DNA of 64,000 nucleotides from Balneolaceae bacterium (GCA_009711805.1 VEMX01000002.1:1-64000), one strand, 5' to 3'. Counted from the stretch's first letter, positions 1 through 9,745 are shown. Program-made: numbers and translations. The notes: generated from the sequence alone by a model not told the origin.

Positions 1-241
1 GTACTGAGCGTCACAATATTAGAGCGTATGACGCTTAAACAGCTATTTTCCGATGATTCACTCACGGAATTCGACCCCCAACCTCGTAACCAATTGGGGC
101 TCTTCGACTTTTAACCGGACACTACTGATGTAGCATTTTAATTCATTAACAGTGGCACTGTGAAAAAATGAAATAGTAACAATGATGCCCTGTAACATAT
201 GATAACCCGGATTTTTATGGGTTGAATTTTGTGCAATAGGG

Positions 242-343
242 TTAAACGTATTTTTCAAAAAGTTTGAGTTCGATCTTGTTACCCGGCTCGGGCTTTCCGC
301 CGATAAAGCCTAAAAATGATATCTTAAATCTGTTCTCTCTCAT
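242..343 (-). other. 33-codon frame inside repeat unit 1, possible gene-end relic
   Basis: On the minus strand ATG at 343 opens a 33-codon frame ending in TAA at 242. It contains GFIGGKPEPGNKIELK and ends FEKYV. Upstream the frame stays open for a few codons (KYLAG before the Met), so it could be the 3' end of a longer gene carried into a repeat. There is no clear ribosome binding site. I do not recognise the protein. It may be a real short peptide, a relic, or chance. Confidence 0.25.
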
Positions 344-643
344 TCCCGCCAAATACTTCTTGTCCTTTTACTTTTAACTGTGATGGCTGTGATTTTTGTG
401 ATGCACTGTGATATCCATTGATCACAAATATCCTGTTCATCACACCCATCCCAGTTAAACCGGGGAAGAAGAAAAATTAACACGCATTCCTAATTGAACC
501 ATTCTTAATTCTTAATTGAATAATTCACTTCGAAATAGTTTTACCTATAAGGGATGGCACTGTGAAAAAATGAAATGGTTACAATGATGCCCTGTAACAT
601 ATGATAACCCGGATTTTTATGGGTTGAATTTTGTACAATATGG

Positions 644-745
644 TTAAACGTATTTTTCAAAAAGTTTGAGTTCGATCTTGTTACCCGGCTCGGGCTTTCC
701 GCCGATAAAGCCTAAAAATGATATCTCAAATCTGTTCTCTCTCAT
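644..745 (-). other. Second copy of the 33-codon frame, in repeat unit 2
   Basis: Same frame as at 242-343, with one visible substitution (Lys7 to Glu). The frame survived duplication without a stop or frameshift, but so little divergence is not proof of selection. Confidence 0.25.
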
Positions 746-1200
746 TCCCGCCAAATACTTCTTGTCCTTTTACTTTTAACTGTGATGACTGTGAGTTTTG
801 TGATGCACTGTGATATCCATTGATCACAAATATCCTGTTCATCACACCCATCCCAGTTAAACCGGGGAAGAAGAAAAATTAACACGCATTCCTAATTGAA
901 CCATTCTTAATTCTTAATTGAATAATTCACTTCGAAATAGTTTTACCCATAAGGGATGCCCACGGCAAAAGCTCCGGCTTCTTCTCACTTCTGCCTTTTC
1001 ATTTCAATAATTAAAACACAGCCCAAAGCATACTTATGGCATAATAACCAATTTTTCTTCTTTACCCGCTGAAGCGCCTTCTGTTAGCCATCTTCTTATA
1101 GCTACATAGAGAAACTCTATCATACCTCATTTTAAATAAGGGTATTTTTGGGGTGTCAAAAAAAGTCAGAACTGACAAAACGATTCATCAGGAAAATAGC

Positions 1201-2400
1201 ATGAGCTATTCCAATTTTGCTGCTGCCATAAAACGGTCCGACTTTCAACGTAAACTGCTTGTAGCCGGTGTCTTATTAATTGCCTTAAATTTAAGGCCCT
1301 CGCTGGCAGCTGTGGGCCCATTAGTCTCTTTCATCAGGGAAGGAACCAATTTATCGAACAGTATGCTTGGTTTGCTCACTACACTTCCCTTATTAGCTTT
1401 TGGGATTGTCTCGACTCTGACCCCATTGTTTACCCGAAATTTCGGTATTGAACGAACATTGTTTGGGGCAATGATTTTGTTAAGTACAGGAATATTGCTG
1501 CGGGTCTTTAAATCGGTAGAATGGTTGTTCTTAGGAACCTTGTTATTGGGTATTGCCATTGCTTTGGGGAACGTGTTGCTGCCCACTATAGTAAAAAGAG
1601 ATTTTCCGCACCGCTCCGGGCTTATAACCAGTCTATATTCAAGTATGATGGGTATTGGTGCAGCTTTTGCGGCTGGTATAAGTGTGCCTTTGGCCCAGCA
1701 AGGGGGATTGGGGTGGCGGTGGTCGATGGCTTCGTGGGCACTTTTGTCCATAGTAGCAATGCTGATCTGGCTTCCTCAGCTAAAACACCGAACATCTGGA
1801 AAAAGTAATCGAAGTTTTCTAAAAGCGATGAAAGGGCTGGGAGGTTCCAGGCTTGCCTGGCAGGTAGCTATTTTTATGGGCTTGCAGTCGTTCGCTTTTT
1901 ATGTGATTCTGGCCTGGCTGCCTGAAATATTACAAAGCCGTGGCCTCGCGGCTTCCCAGGCGGGATGGATGTTGTCGCTCTCACAATGCATGGGGGTGTT
2001 GGGAACATTGTTGATCCCATTATGGGCAGACAAGAAAAAAGACCAGCGTAAGATAGTAGCCATACTTGTTTTGATGGAAGCTATCAGCCTGGCTGGTTTA
2101 ATGCTTCCCGGTACATTTTTGGTATCTGTTTGGGTTTCTCTTATAGGATTTGCCCTTGGAGGGAGTTTTGGGATGGCCTTGCTCTTTATTGTACTGCGTT
2201 CCGGGGATGCAGAAAAAGCAACCGAACTTTCAGGGATGTCACAATCTATTGGATATCTGTTAGCCGCAGGAGGGCCTATGTTGTTTGGCTTTATCTATGA
2301 TGTAACACAAAACTGGCTGTACTCCTTTCTTTTGCTGGCCGGTATCCTGCTGGTCAAGCTGTGGGTGGGCTTAGGTGCCGGACGTCCCCGGCAGTGTTAA
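1201..2400 (+). CDS. MFS transporter, CynX/NimT-like
   Basis: A 399-residue inner-membrane protein with about twelve hydrophobic segments. The N-terminal region carries LNLRPSLAAVGPL, a hallmark of the CynX/NimT (cyanate permease) branch of the major facilitator superfamily. Proteins of this branch move small anions such as cyanate or 2-nitroimidazole, but the substrate here cannot be read from sequence. I chose the ATG at 1201 because AGGAAA lies about 8 bases upstream. An in-frame GTG at 1153 would add 16 residues but has no binding site. The gene converges with the nitroreductase gene, whose end is 47 bp away. Confidence 0.85.
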   Translation: MSYSNFAAAIKRSDFQRKLLVAGVLLIALNLRPSLAAVGPLVSFIREGTNLSNSMLGLLTTLPLLAFGIVSTLTPLFTRNFGIERTLFGAMILLSTGILLRVFKSVEWLFLGTLLLGIAIALGNVLLPTIVKRDFPHRSGLITSLYSSMMGIGAAFAAGISVPLAQQGGLGWRWSMASWALLSIVAMLIWLPQLKHRTSGKSNRSFLKAMKGLGGSRLAWQVAIFMGLQSFAFYVILAWLPEILQSRGLAASQAGWMLSLSQCMGVLGTLLIPLWADKKKDQRKIVAILVLMEAISLAGLMLPGTFLVSVWVSLIGFALGGSFGMALLFIVLRSGDAEKATELSGMSQSIGYLLAAGGPMLFGFIYDVTQNWLYSFLLLAGILLVKLWVGLGAGRPRQC

Positions 2401-2447
2401 ACAAGAGGTGTTGGTTAAACAGTATTTGCAGGAGTTTAAAGAGGGTC

Positions 2448-3053
2448 TCAATTTTTCTGCCAGCTACCTTTAAATGCAATTTCATCGATCTCTTTGCGGG
2501 AGCGTTTCTTTTTTTCGGCATCTTCAAAATCTTCAGGTATATCATCGGGATCTCCTTTATAACCCACGGCGGCCATTGTCCAGGGTTTATAGCCTTTCGG
2601 TATATCAAAGATTTTCCGGGCCCGATCGAGCTTCACACCAGCCATCTGATGTACATATAAGTTGTGTCGGGTAGCTTCAAAGGTGAAGTACGACATGGCA
2701 GCTCCTACATCATATTCTGCTACCCGGTTAGGTTTGTTGTTCTTGCTGAAGTTTTCTTTAACAACAGTAAGGATTAAGACCGGAGCTTCGGATGCCCATT
2801 TCTGATTATACTCTCCCATGCATTGCACCAGCTTGCCATAGCCCTCCGGATCTTGGCGGCGGGCATAGATAAACCGCCAGGGTTGTTCATTAAAGGAGGA
2901 GGGCGCCCACCGGGCAGCATCGAAAAGTTGTTTCAGTGTTTCTGATCGTACTTCCTGCTCAGAGAATGAACGCGGACTCCAGCGTTGTTTAATAATTTCG
3001 TGAACCGGATATTCAGTATCTGCTTTTTTATGGCTGTTGGTTGGTATATCCAT
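2448..3053 (-). CDS. Nitroreductase family FMN oxidoreductase
   Basis: A 201-residue protein of typical nitroreductase length. The N-terminal RWSPRSF and the following ARWAPSSFNEQPWRF are the family's FMN phosphate and isoalloxazine contact motifs. A C-terminal segment (GYKPWTMAAVGYKGDP) closes the flavin site. Such enzymes reduce nitro groups, quinones or other electrophiles with NAD(P)H in the cytoplasm; the natural substrate is unknown. It is transcribed divergently from the DoxX gene across 157 bp, which would place both promoters in that gap. The C-terminus is rich in Lys and Arg. Confidence 0.9.
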   Translation of the reverse strand: MDIPTNSHKKADTEYPVHEIIKQRWSPRSFSEQEVRSETLKQLFDAARWAPSSFNEQPWRFIYARRQDPEGYGKLVQCMGEYNQKWASEAPVLILTVVKENFSKNNKPNRVAEYDVGAAMSYFTFEATRHNLYVHQMAGVKLDRARKIFDIPKGYKPWTMAAVGYKGDPDDIPEDFEDAEKKKRSRKEIDEIAFKGSWQKN

Positions 3054-3210
3054 ACTAACTATTTGCTGTTGAATTTCACTTTAAAGAACAGCTTGTACTG
3101 ACAGCACATTCCAACTTCAAATTTCTAAAAATCATGTAAAATAATTTTATCTCTGCAATATGTCATTTAGAAGACTGTTAAGATCAGCAATTAAAAGAAA
3201 AGGATGTTAG

Positions 3211-3627
3211 ATGTTTAAAAAATTACTATCTAAAAATATAGATACCATAGTACCGATAGATGTTTCATTACTAATTCTCAGGGTAGCTATAGGCGGTTCT
3301 ATGCTTACTCATGGATGGCCCAAGTTAATGAAGGTTTTTTCTGGAAATCTTTCTTTTGGGGATCCTATAGGACTCGGCCCGGAAATTTCATTAGTATTGG
3401 CAGCTTTTGCCGAAGCTATCTGTTCCATATTGGTAATTGCCGGTTTAGGCACTCGCCTGGCTACCATTCCCTTGGTTTTCACCATGGCCGTAGCAGTATT
3501 TGTTGCACATGCAGATGATCCGTTTGGGACCAAGGAAAAGGCATTTATGTTTATGATTGTTTTCCTGTTTCTGTTTTTTGCCGGTGGCGGTAAATATTCT
3601 GCCGATAGCTGGTTTCGCAAAAAATAA
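3211..3627 (+). CDS. DoxX family membrane protein
   Basis: A 138-residue inner-membrane protein with four predicted helices. GGSMLTHGWPKL after the first helix and a conserved-looking ADDPFG before the last match the DoxX family (DoxD/DoxX-like). Members are associated with redox or thiol stress and with quinone-linked oxidations, but most have no fixed biochemical role. Start ATG at 3211 is preceded by AAGGAT about 7 bases upstream. The divergent nitroreductase neighbour suggests a shared redox theme, which is an inference. Confidence 0.88.
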   Translation: MFKKLLSKNIDTIVPIDVSLLILRVAIGGSMLTHGWPKLMKVFSGNLSFGDPIGLGPEISLVLAAFAEAICSILVIAGLGTRLATIPLVFTMAVAVFVAHADDPFGTKEKAFMFMIVFLFLFFAGGGKYSADSWFRKK

Positions 3628-4163
3628 AGCTGTTCTTTTGCTCGCGGCATATGGTTGCTATTTAATCAAAGAATTCCCCACGGGAGATGGGGGCTTTTGT
3701 TAGTTTTACTTTCGTGCCCTCCAAACAAAGAACCAAAGATATATTGAAAACCAAGGCAGCAATGGCACAGATATTAACCCGAATTATTCACGAATGGATG
3801 CAAAATGGCGATCTATATACTTGAATATATTACCATTGAATTGCTTTATGTAATAGCCCAATTTTGAGGTACGGATTAGGCGGCGAAATTTCCCCGTACG
3901 CTGCGTTCAAGTGAAAATTGGGGTACTCAGGGTACCACAGTACCCTTCCGTTCCCATTTCCACTTCGCCTTGCGTACGATTAAATTTCTTGGTGAATAAT
4001 CCGGGTTAACCTGCATAAAGATCAACTGCGGCTTTTTGATTGATAGCCTTGGGGTAGTTCATTGTTATAGTACTTCCGGTTTAGGTGGCTTTTATTGATT
4101 TGTTTCCTTTTTTGTATTTTATTGCAGAAAAATAAATCGCAAGGGGTTATTTTAGTTAAAGTC
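3628..4163. other. Intergenic stretch containing a TIR-bounded element
   Basis: No gene is seen. A possible weak terminator for the DoxX gene lies near 3676-3700 (CCCCA and TGGGG arms, then CTTTT). The main content is the element at 3774-4009. The leader of the giant repeat protein follows it. Confidence 0.5.
3774..4009. mobile_element. MITE-like element with terminal inverted repeats
   Basis: The left end TTAACCCGAATTATTCACG (from 3774) and the right end, read on the minus strand from 4009 as TTAACCCGGATTATTCACC, form an inverted repeat matching at 19 of 21 positions. The element is 236 bp and has no transposase frame. Its right-hand 28 bp (3982-4009) match 25643-25670 at 26 of 28 positions, and an internal stretch around 3859-3880 also resembles that copy. 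A long imperfect hairpin (CGTACG arms at 3895-3900 and 3973-3978) is present only in this copy and may be a nested insertion. I see no clear target-site duplication. Confidence 0.6.
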
Positions 4164-7100
4164 ATGAGGAGTTTTAGAACAATTTTTTTATTGGTTGTAC
4201 TACCTCTTTTTTTCGTCCAGTTACCTGCTGAAGCAGAAGCTACAGGAAGGAACGCAGAAGGTGTCTCAGAGGATGAGCCGGCAGAGAAGGTAACAGGATC
4301 CAAATTAGGTGCCCCCTCTATTACTCCCACCTTTCCAGAAGATGGGGCTGTTGATGTGTCGCTTGATGCCATCATTCAATTGTTTTTTGATCAGGGGATT
4401 ATTGGACAAGCCCTTAGCAATATTGAAGTATCAGAACAGGGCGAAGCTACATTAACCGGTCTTGATATAAGCGTTGAGTCAGGAAGTGCAATCTACATTA
4501 GCCATGCGGGATTAAACCCCGGTCCTACCTATTTTGTAGACGTTCCCACCGGGGTAGTGCATAACGAAAATGAGGATGAAAATTTAGGGTACAATTTCTC
4601 ATTAACTACGGTATCTTCGCCAGTCATTGAATCAACTTCCCCGGAAAATGGCGCACTGGTCTCAGGTGATATCTTTATTAGTGTCACTTTCGATCAGGAG
4701 GTATTGGTGACAGATGCAGGCCTTTCGGGTGTTGAACTGTATGATAATTATGGATACCCGGTTTCAGGAGTATCGGCCTCTCTGATCGATTCTACCATTC
4801 ATGTGGAGCACAATACCTTATCTCCGGGATCATATTCTTTATATATACCGGCTGGTGTGGTTGAGAATAGTAGTGGAGAAACAAATAATGCAGAAACTCT
4901 TTCTTTTACTGTGGATGACCCTCCCTCAGTACAATCTGTAGATCCGGCTAATGAAGAAGTTTCTGCCAGCTTAACAGATCCTCTGTTGGCTAATTTTGAT
5001 GATGAAGTTCGGATCATAGATCATTCTGAAATACTAATAGTTAATTCTTTGGGCGATACCTTAGATAATGTAACGGCCTCCCTGGGACTCTCAAAAGTAG
5101 CAGGGGGTGATGTAACCAGTACAGAGGTTGTAATCAGTCACGATACTTTCGAAAGTAATACGGTCTATAGTGCGATTATTGGAGCAGGGGCGGTTAAAAA
5201 CGATGCCGGAGTTTATAACGAGAGATATACCTGGGTTTTTACTACAGCCAATGCCGAACAGCCACAGATTGTATCTACAAGTCCGGCAAATGGAGGTATG
5301 GATGTAGCTGTAGATTCAACCATATATATAGGAGTTGATCAGGTGATAACAACGGTGAACGCCGGGGGTATCGAAATAGTGGACTCTTCTGAGAACATGG
5401 TATCTGGTATTATACCGGTAATTCTGGGAGTAGGTAAAGTTACGTCTTCAGGTGAGGATGTTAAATCGACTATAGCGGTTATTCATAGTGACTTCGAAAA
5501 AGGAGAAACTTATACGGTAAAAGTAGGAAACAATGGTCTTAAGAATGCGGATGGAACCGGAAATGCTGAATACAGCTGGAGTTTTGCCACCGTGTTGGGA
5601 GAACCCATTCCTGTAACTCATACCCCGGCTGATAATGCAACTGATGTAGCGGTTAATACAGATGTATCGGTAACGTTTGATCAGGATATTTTGCCCAATG
5701 AAACTGTGGTATCAATAACAGAAGTAGGCTCTGAGATCAGCTTGTCGGGAGTAGATTATTCGGTTTCCGGACAAACACTCACCATTACTCATCCCGGTTT
5801 GGAATATGAAACTGAATATGTGGTAGAGGTGTATTCCGGATCAGTAATAAACTCCGATGGAGAAACCAATAGCGCTATCTCATGGACGTTTACTACCGAG
5901 GCGGCTTCTTTGTTGAAAGTGGTGGATATTTTCCCGACTAATAACCAGTCAGGTGTGCACCTGGATAGTGAAATAACCGTGGGCTTTTCACAAAATATAT
6001 TTGCCAGGGAACTGGCCCAGATTTCAATAACTGATTCTTCCGGAGAAGAAATACCTGTGGCTTCCGCTACTATTGAAGATAATAACCTCCATATTACTCA
6101 TGAAGGTCTTGCTCATGGCGAAATCTATACGGTAACCATTCCTGCAAACACCGTAAGAGATGGGGCAGCTACGGCCAATGAAGCATTGTCCTGGTCGTTC
6201 AGGACCATAGTAGCTCCGCCTGCACCACAACTAACGGTACCGGCAGATGCAGAGACAGGGGTGCCTTTGGATAACACAGTTAGCATCGAATTTGATCAAA
6301 CTGTTACAACTGTTGACCTGGCCGGCATCACTATACAAGATGAGAATGGAAATGCAGTTCAGGATATAACAGCTACTTTAACTGATCAGGTCTTAACGAT
6401 TTCGCATCTCGATTTTGACCATGGTACGCTATATACGGTAACCATACCTACGGGTTCAGTCCGCAATAGTGAGGAAACTCACAACGATGCTTTTTCATGG
6501 AGCTTTACAACTATTCAGGATGCTCCGCAGATTACGACTACATTTCCGGAACACCAAGCTACAGCAGTAGCCCCGGATGCCCCCTTAGAAGCAGGCTTTA
6601 ACCAGGAGGTTACTTCGGTTGATCTGACCGGCATCACCATAAAAGATGCAAACGGAAATGAAATGAGCGGTGTGTCTGCTTCACTTGCAGATAACACTAC
6701 ACTGAATATTACTCATCCTGATTTTTCAGATCAAACTACTTATACCATAACCATACCGGCGGGAGCGGTTAAAAATGCCGATGATGTAGCGAATATATCT
6801 CATGCATGGAGCTTCACAACAGTGATGGCAGCTCCTGAAGTAGTATCTACAATGCCGACCAATAATGAAGAAGAAGTGGATATCGCTCAGAACCTGAGTG
6901 TTACTTTTAATCAGGTGCTTACAGCGGCTGATTTAGGCTCAATTCAGCTTATCGATAGTAATGGAACAGCACTAAATGGAGTGATGGCAGCCGTCAATGA
7001 TAAAACAATCAGCATCACTCATAATGGGTTGTCTTATAATGAAACGTATACGGTTAGCATACCCGCCGGAGCTGTAGAGAATAGTGATGGAGAGCCCAAC

Positions 7101-9335
7101 AACGAATATTCGTGGATGTTTAGCACCGTTTTAAATGTACCTGAGGTAGTAGAATTAAGTCCGCAAGCCGACCTTACCGGGGCAGTAGTGGATGCTGAGG
7201 TGTTTGCTGTTTTTGATCAGGAGATTGAAGAACACGATCTGAGTGGAATATCTATCTCCAACTCCGGCGGAAGTGAAATAGGCGGGCTGAGTGTACAGCT
7301 AAGTGGACAAACCGTCACCATAAATCACAATGATTTCGAAAATGGTGAAACCTATGATGTGCTTATACCTGCTAACAGTGTGGTAAATAGCAACCAGGTT
7401 GGCAATGAGAAAATTACCTGGCGGTTCAGAACAATTATGAGTCCGCCGGAAGTAAACAGTGTTAACCCTGAGGATGATGCAACGATAGTAGCTGTAGATG
7501 AATCGGTATTCATAACTTTTACACAGAATATATCACCGGCCGATACCGATGGCATTACCATTCAGGACTCGCAGGGCAATGGAGTAGAGGGTATAAGCAT
7601 ATCGGTAAATGGAAACGTATTAAATATCAGCCATAATGATTTTGTTCACGGAACGGTGTATCGCGTAGAAGTTCCGGCAAATTCCATAGAAAACGCAGAT
7701 GGCTTAGGCAATAATAAGGTTACATGGGCTTTTACCACTATCCTTGCTCCGCCTTCGGTTACCGAAACAGTGCCGATGAACCAATCGCAATCTGCTCCTC
7801 TTGATTCTGAAGTCAGCCTCATTTTTGATCAGGAAGTAACAGCAAATGAATTGGGAAGTATTCGGATTTTAGATGCAGACGATAATGAATTATCTAATGT
7901 GAATGCCGGTATCACAGGGGCTAAGCTCGAAATAACTCACGATGATTTTTTAGGCAATTCAACCTATAAGGTAGAGGTGCCGGCCAATAGTGTGATTAAC
8001 GGTGACGGGGTAGGCAATGTGGAATATACCTGGTCATTCAAAACAATTTTAAATATTTCGGAAGAAGTCACCATCCAGGTAAACCGTACGTTTGGCGAAG
8101 CTGCTTCTTCCAAAGATTACCGCATGGTTGCACTTCCGGGGAATGTAAATGAACCCGTTGGTAATGTGTTTCCCGGAGATCCCGTTTCGGATTGGCAGGC
8201 TTTTTGGGATAATGGGGCAGCGGAAGATTACCTGGTGAAATATGATGGAAGTGAGATCTTTAGGCTAATGCCCGGAAATGGTTTTTGGGTTACCAGCACC
8301 AAAGCCCTGGAGTACAACAAATCCATAGACGCAGTATCACTGAATGAGCAAAATCAGGTTGCTATCCCGCTGCACAACGGCTGGAATATAATTTCCAATC
8401 CATTAGACATTGACGTACGCTGGAGCGATGTAGAACGTGTAAATGAAGCGGACCTCCAACCGGTATGGGGATTTGAATCTGTATTTGAAAGCACAGATAT
8501 CTTTAGATCAGCCAGGGGCGGAGAAGCATTTTATTTCTTAAATGATACGGGACTTCAAAAGCTGTTAGTCCCATATGCTGATGCAAATTCACCCGGTAAA
8601 GAGAATACCGTAATCGGAGAACAGGATATTCGAATTTCTGTAGTGGAGAAAGGAGAAGAATCTTCCATCAGCACTTTAACGTTGATGCAAGCTGAAGATG
8701 AACAGAAAAAAGATGTAATCGCTCCCCCTTTGGGATTTGAGGCTACTTCTCTCCGGTTTGTTGGCACCGGGCAACCAGCTTCGGCCCGTAGCAAGAGCCT
8801 GGCACGTATCTATAAACACATAGATTTTACTGGGCAGAAAGTGGCTATGCAATTATATGCTGAGCCAAAGGAGAAGGTTACTCTAAGGATCGAAGGGTGG
8901 GATGCAACAATAGCAGATGAGTTTGTTGTGATAAATGAGGCCTCAGGTATTGCGTATGATATTTCTGAAAAAGAGACTATCTCTTTTACCCCTCAATCGG
9001 AAGAAAGCACACTCTACCTGGTGCTGGGAAATTCAGAATATGTGCGTAGCGAAGAAAAGAATTATGTACCCGATAAAATTCAACTCTTACAAAACTACCC
9101 GAACCCCTTTAACCCGGTAACCATGATTAGTTTTTCTATTCCGGAGCAAAGCCAGGTACGGCTGCGGGTATTTAATGTACTGGGAAGAGAAGTAGCAAGC
9201 CTGGTAAATAGAGTGATGCCCGCGGGACATCATGCCGTTCAATTTGACGCATCTGGTAAAGCAAGCGGTTTGTATATAGCGGTGATTGAAATAGGCGATA
9301 CGCGGTTGTTGCGGAAAATGATGTTAATGAAATAG
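4164..9335 (+). CDS. Giant secreted protein: 12 Big_5-like repeats plus T9SS sorting domain
   Basis: A 1723-residue protein. The ATG at 4164 gives a clean signal peptide (FRTIFLLVVLPLFFVQL); an earlier in-frame start at 4095 would spoil it. Residues about 51-1297 hold twelve repeats of about 104 residues. Each begins near P-x-V-x-S-x-x-P and contains a [FV]DQ element, ITH, [YV]x[VT]x[IV]PAG[AS]V and ends WSFTT, as in SbsA/Big_5 Ig-like domains. A linker domain with NGFWVTSTKAL and NGWNIISNP follows. The C-terminal 80 residues begin NYPNPFNP and end in a basic tail, the type A sorting signal of type IX secretion. It is probably exported to the cell surface or the medium as a fibre-like or adhesive protein; the ligand is unknown. 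The Fn3 gene starts 2 bp after its stop. Confidence 0.85.
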   Translation: MRSFRTIFLLVVLPLFFVQLPAEAEATGRNAEGVSEDEPAEKVTGSKLGAPSITPTFPEDGAVDVSLDAIIQLFFDQGIIGQALSNIEVSEQGEATLTGLDISVESGSAIYISHAGLNPGPTYFVDVPTGVVHNENEDENLGYNFSLTTVSSPVIESTSPENGALVSGDIFISVTFDQEVLVTDAGLSGVELYDNYGYPVSGVSASLIDSTIHVEHNTLSPGSYSLYIPAGVVENSSGETNNAETLSFTVDDPPSVQSVDPANEEVSASLTDPLLANFDDEVRIIDHSEILIVNSLGDTLDNVTASLGLSKVAGGDVTSTEVVISHDTFESNTVYSAIIGAGAVKNDAGVYNERYTWVFTTANAEQPQIVSTSPANGGMDVAVDSTIYIGVDQVITTVNAGGIEIVDSSENMVSGIIPVILGVGKVTSSGEDVKSTIAVIHSDFEKGETYTVKVGNNGLKNADGTGNAEYSWSFATVLGEPIPVTHTPADNATDVAVNTDVSVTFDQDILPNETVVSITEVGSEISLSGVDYSVSGQTLTITHPGLEYETEYVVEVYSGSVINSDGETNSAISWTFTTEAASLLKVVDIFPTNNQSGVHLDSEITVGFSQNIFARELAQISITDSSGEEIPVASATIEDNNLHITHEGLAHGEIYTVTIPANTVRDGAATANEALSWSFRTIVAPPAPQLTVPADAETGVPLDNTVSIEFDQTVTTVDLAGITIQDENGNAVQDITATLTDQVLTISHLDFDHGTLYTVTIPTGSVRNSEETHNDAFSWSFTTIQDAPQITTTFPEHQATAVAPDAPLEAGFNQEVTSVDLTGITIKDANGNEMSGVSASLADNTTLNITHPDFSDQTTYTITIPAGAVKNADDVANISHAWSFTTVMAAPEVVSTMPTNNEEEVDIAQNLSVTFNQVLTAADLGSIQLIDSNGTALNGVMAAVNDKTISITHNGLSYNETYTVSIPAGAVENSDGEPNNEYSWMFSTVLNVPEVVELSPQADLTGAVVDAEVFAVFDQEIEEHDLSGISISNSGGSEIGGLSVQLSGQTVTINHNDFENGETYDVLIPANSVVNSNQVGNEKITWRFRTIMSPPEVNSVNPEDDATIVAVDESVFITFTQNISPADTDGITIQDSQGNGVEGISISVNGNVLNISHNDFVHGTVYRVEVPANSIENADGLGNNKVTWAFTTILAPPSVTETVPMNQSQSAPLDSEVSLIFDQEVTANELGSIRILDADDNELSNVNAGITGAKLEITHDDFLGNSTYKVEVPANSVINGDGVGNVEYTWSFKTILNISEEVTIQVNRTFGEAASSKDYRMVALPGNVNEPVGNVFPGDPVSDWQAFWDNGAAEDYLVKYDGSEIFRLMPGNGFWVTSTKALEYNKSIDAVSLNEQNQVAIPLHNGWNIISNPLDIDVRWSDVERVNEADLQPVWGFESVFESTDIFRSARGGEAFYFLNDTGLQKLLVPYADANSPGKENTVIGEQDIRISVVEKGEESSISTLTLMQAEDEQKKDVIAPPLGFEATSLRFVGTGQPASARSKSLARIYKHIDFTGQKVAMQLYAEPKEKVTLRIEGWDATIADEFVVINEASGIAYDISEKETISFTPQSEESTLYLVLGNSEYVRSEEKNYVPDKIQLLQNYPNPFNPVTMISFSIPEQSQVRLRVFNVLGREVASLVNRVMPAGHHAVQFDASGKASGLYIAVIEIGDTRLLRKMMLMK

Positions 9336-9337
9336 AA

Positions 9338-9745
9338 ATGACTATGCTTAGCAATCGAATAATATTATTAATTTCAATATTTGGTCTTATTTATTCCACT
9401 ACCGAGTGTACGTTTAATGCAGATCCTACCCCTCCGTCTGCCCCGGTCAATATTGTGACAAGCTCTGGAGATAGTATGATCGAGATGAGCTGGAATCTGA
9501 ATAATGAAGGTGACTTTGAAGGATATAATCTGTACAAATCGGAACAAAATATTACCGATATATCTGTACTAACCCCTGTTCACGGAGATGAGCTGTACTT
9601 CGAATCGAGCTATACCGATGAGCAGGTAGAAAATGGCATTACCTATTACTACCGCATTACTGCTGTAGACTTAAACGGCAACGAAAGTGAACCTTCCCAG
9701 GAAATAAGGGCAACACCTTTTTCGGAACCTCCCATTCGTCCTTAA
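9338..9745 (+). CDS. Small exported protein with one fibronectin type III domain
   Basis: A 135-residue protein with a hydrophobic N-terminus (IILLISIFGLIYS) and a Cys at about position 24 that is a poor lipobox match (TTEC). The remainder is one fibronectin type III fold: PPSAPVN at the start, a WNLN core, GYNLYKS, and ITYYYRITAVD near the end. It starts 2 bp after the giant repeat protein, so the two are almost certainly co-transcribed. It may be a surface partner or anchor for that protein; this is inferred from context only. An alternative start lies 6 bp downstream at 9344. Confidence 0.75.
   Translation: MTMLSNRIILLISIFGLIYSTTECTFNADPTPPSAPVNIVTSSGDSMIEMSWNLNNEGDFEGYNLYKSEQNITDISVLTPVHGDELYFESSYTDEQVENGITYYYRITAVDLNGNESEPSQEIRATPFSEPPIRP

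Larger units (their letters stand above)
153..958. repeat. Tandem direct duplication of a ~400-bp non-coding unit
   Basis: Unit 1 spans 153-556 and unit 2 spans 557 to about 958. Read side by side they differ at only about ten scattered bases plus two 2-bp deletions in unit 2, one of them near 601. Both begin at TGGCACTGTG and end at AAGGGA, so the units abut directly. Each unit contains several TGTGAT words, a minus-strand 33-codon frame, and a motif GATAACCCGGATTTTTATGG (201-220 and 603-622). That motif resembles the terminal repeats of the elements at 3774-4009 and 25542-25670. The near identity points to a recent duplication. Confidence 0.9.
1..1200. other. Intergenic stretch before the first gene
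   Basis: There is no convincing long gene here. The stretch is mostly a tandem duplication (153-958). It is followed by about 240 bp of leader with no recognisable regulatory element ahead of the MFS transporter gene. The small minus-strand frames inside the duplication are listed separately. Confidence 0.6.

Noticed and set aside
1245-1751. A 168-codon minus-strand frame opposite the MFS transporter gene
   Set aside because: It is antisense to a clear gene family, has no ribosome binding site and no recognisable motif.
4095-4163. Earlier start for the giant repeat protein
   Set aside because: It would place 23 residues before an otherwise good signal peptide, with no Shine-Dalgarno site.
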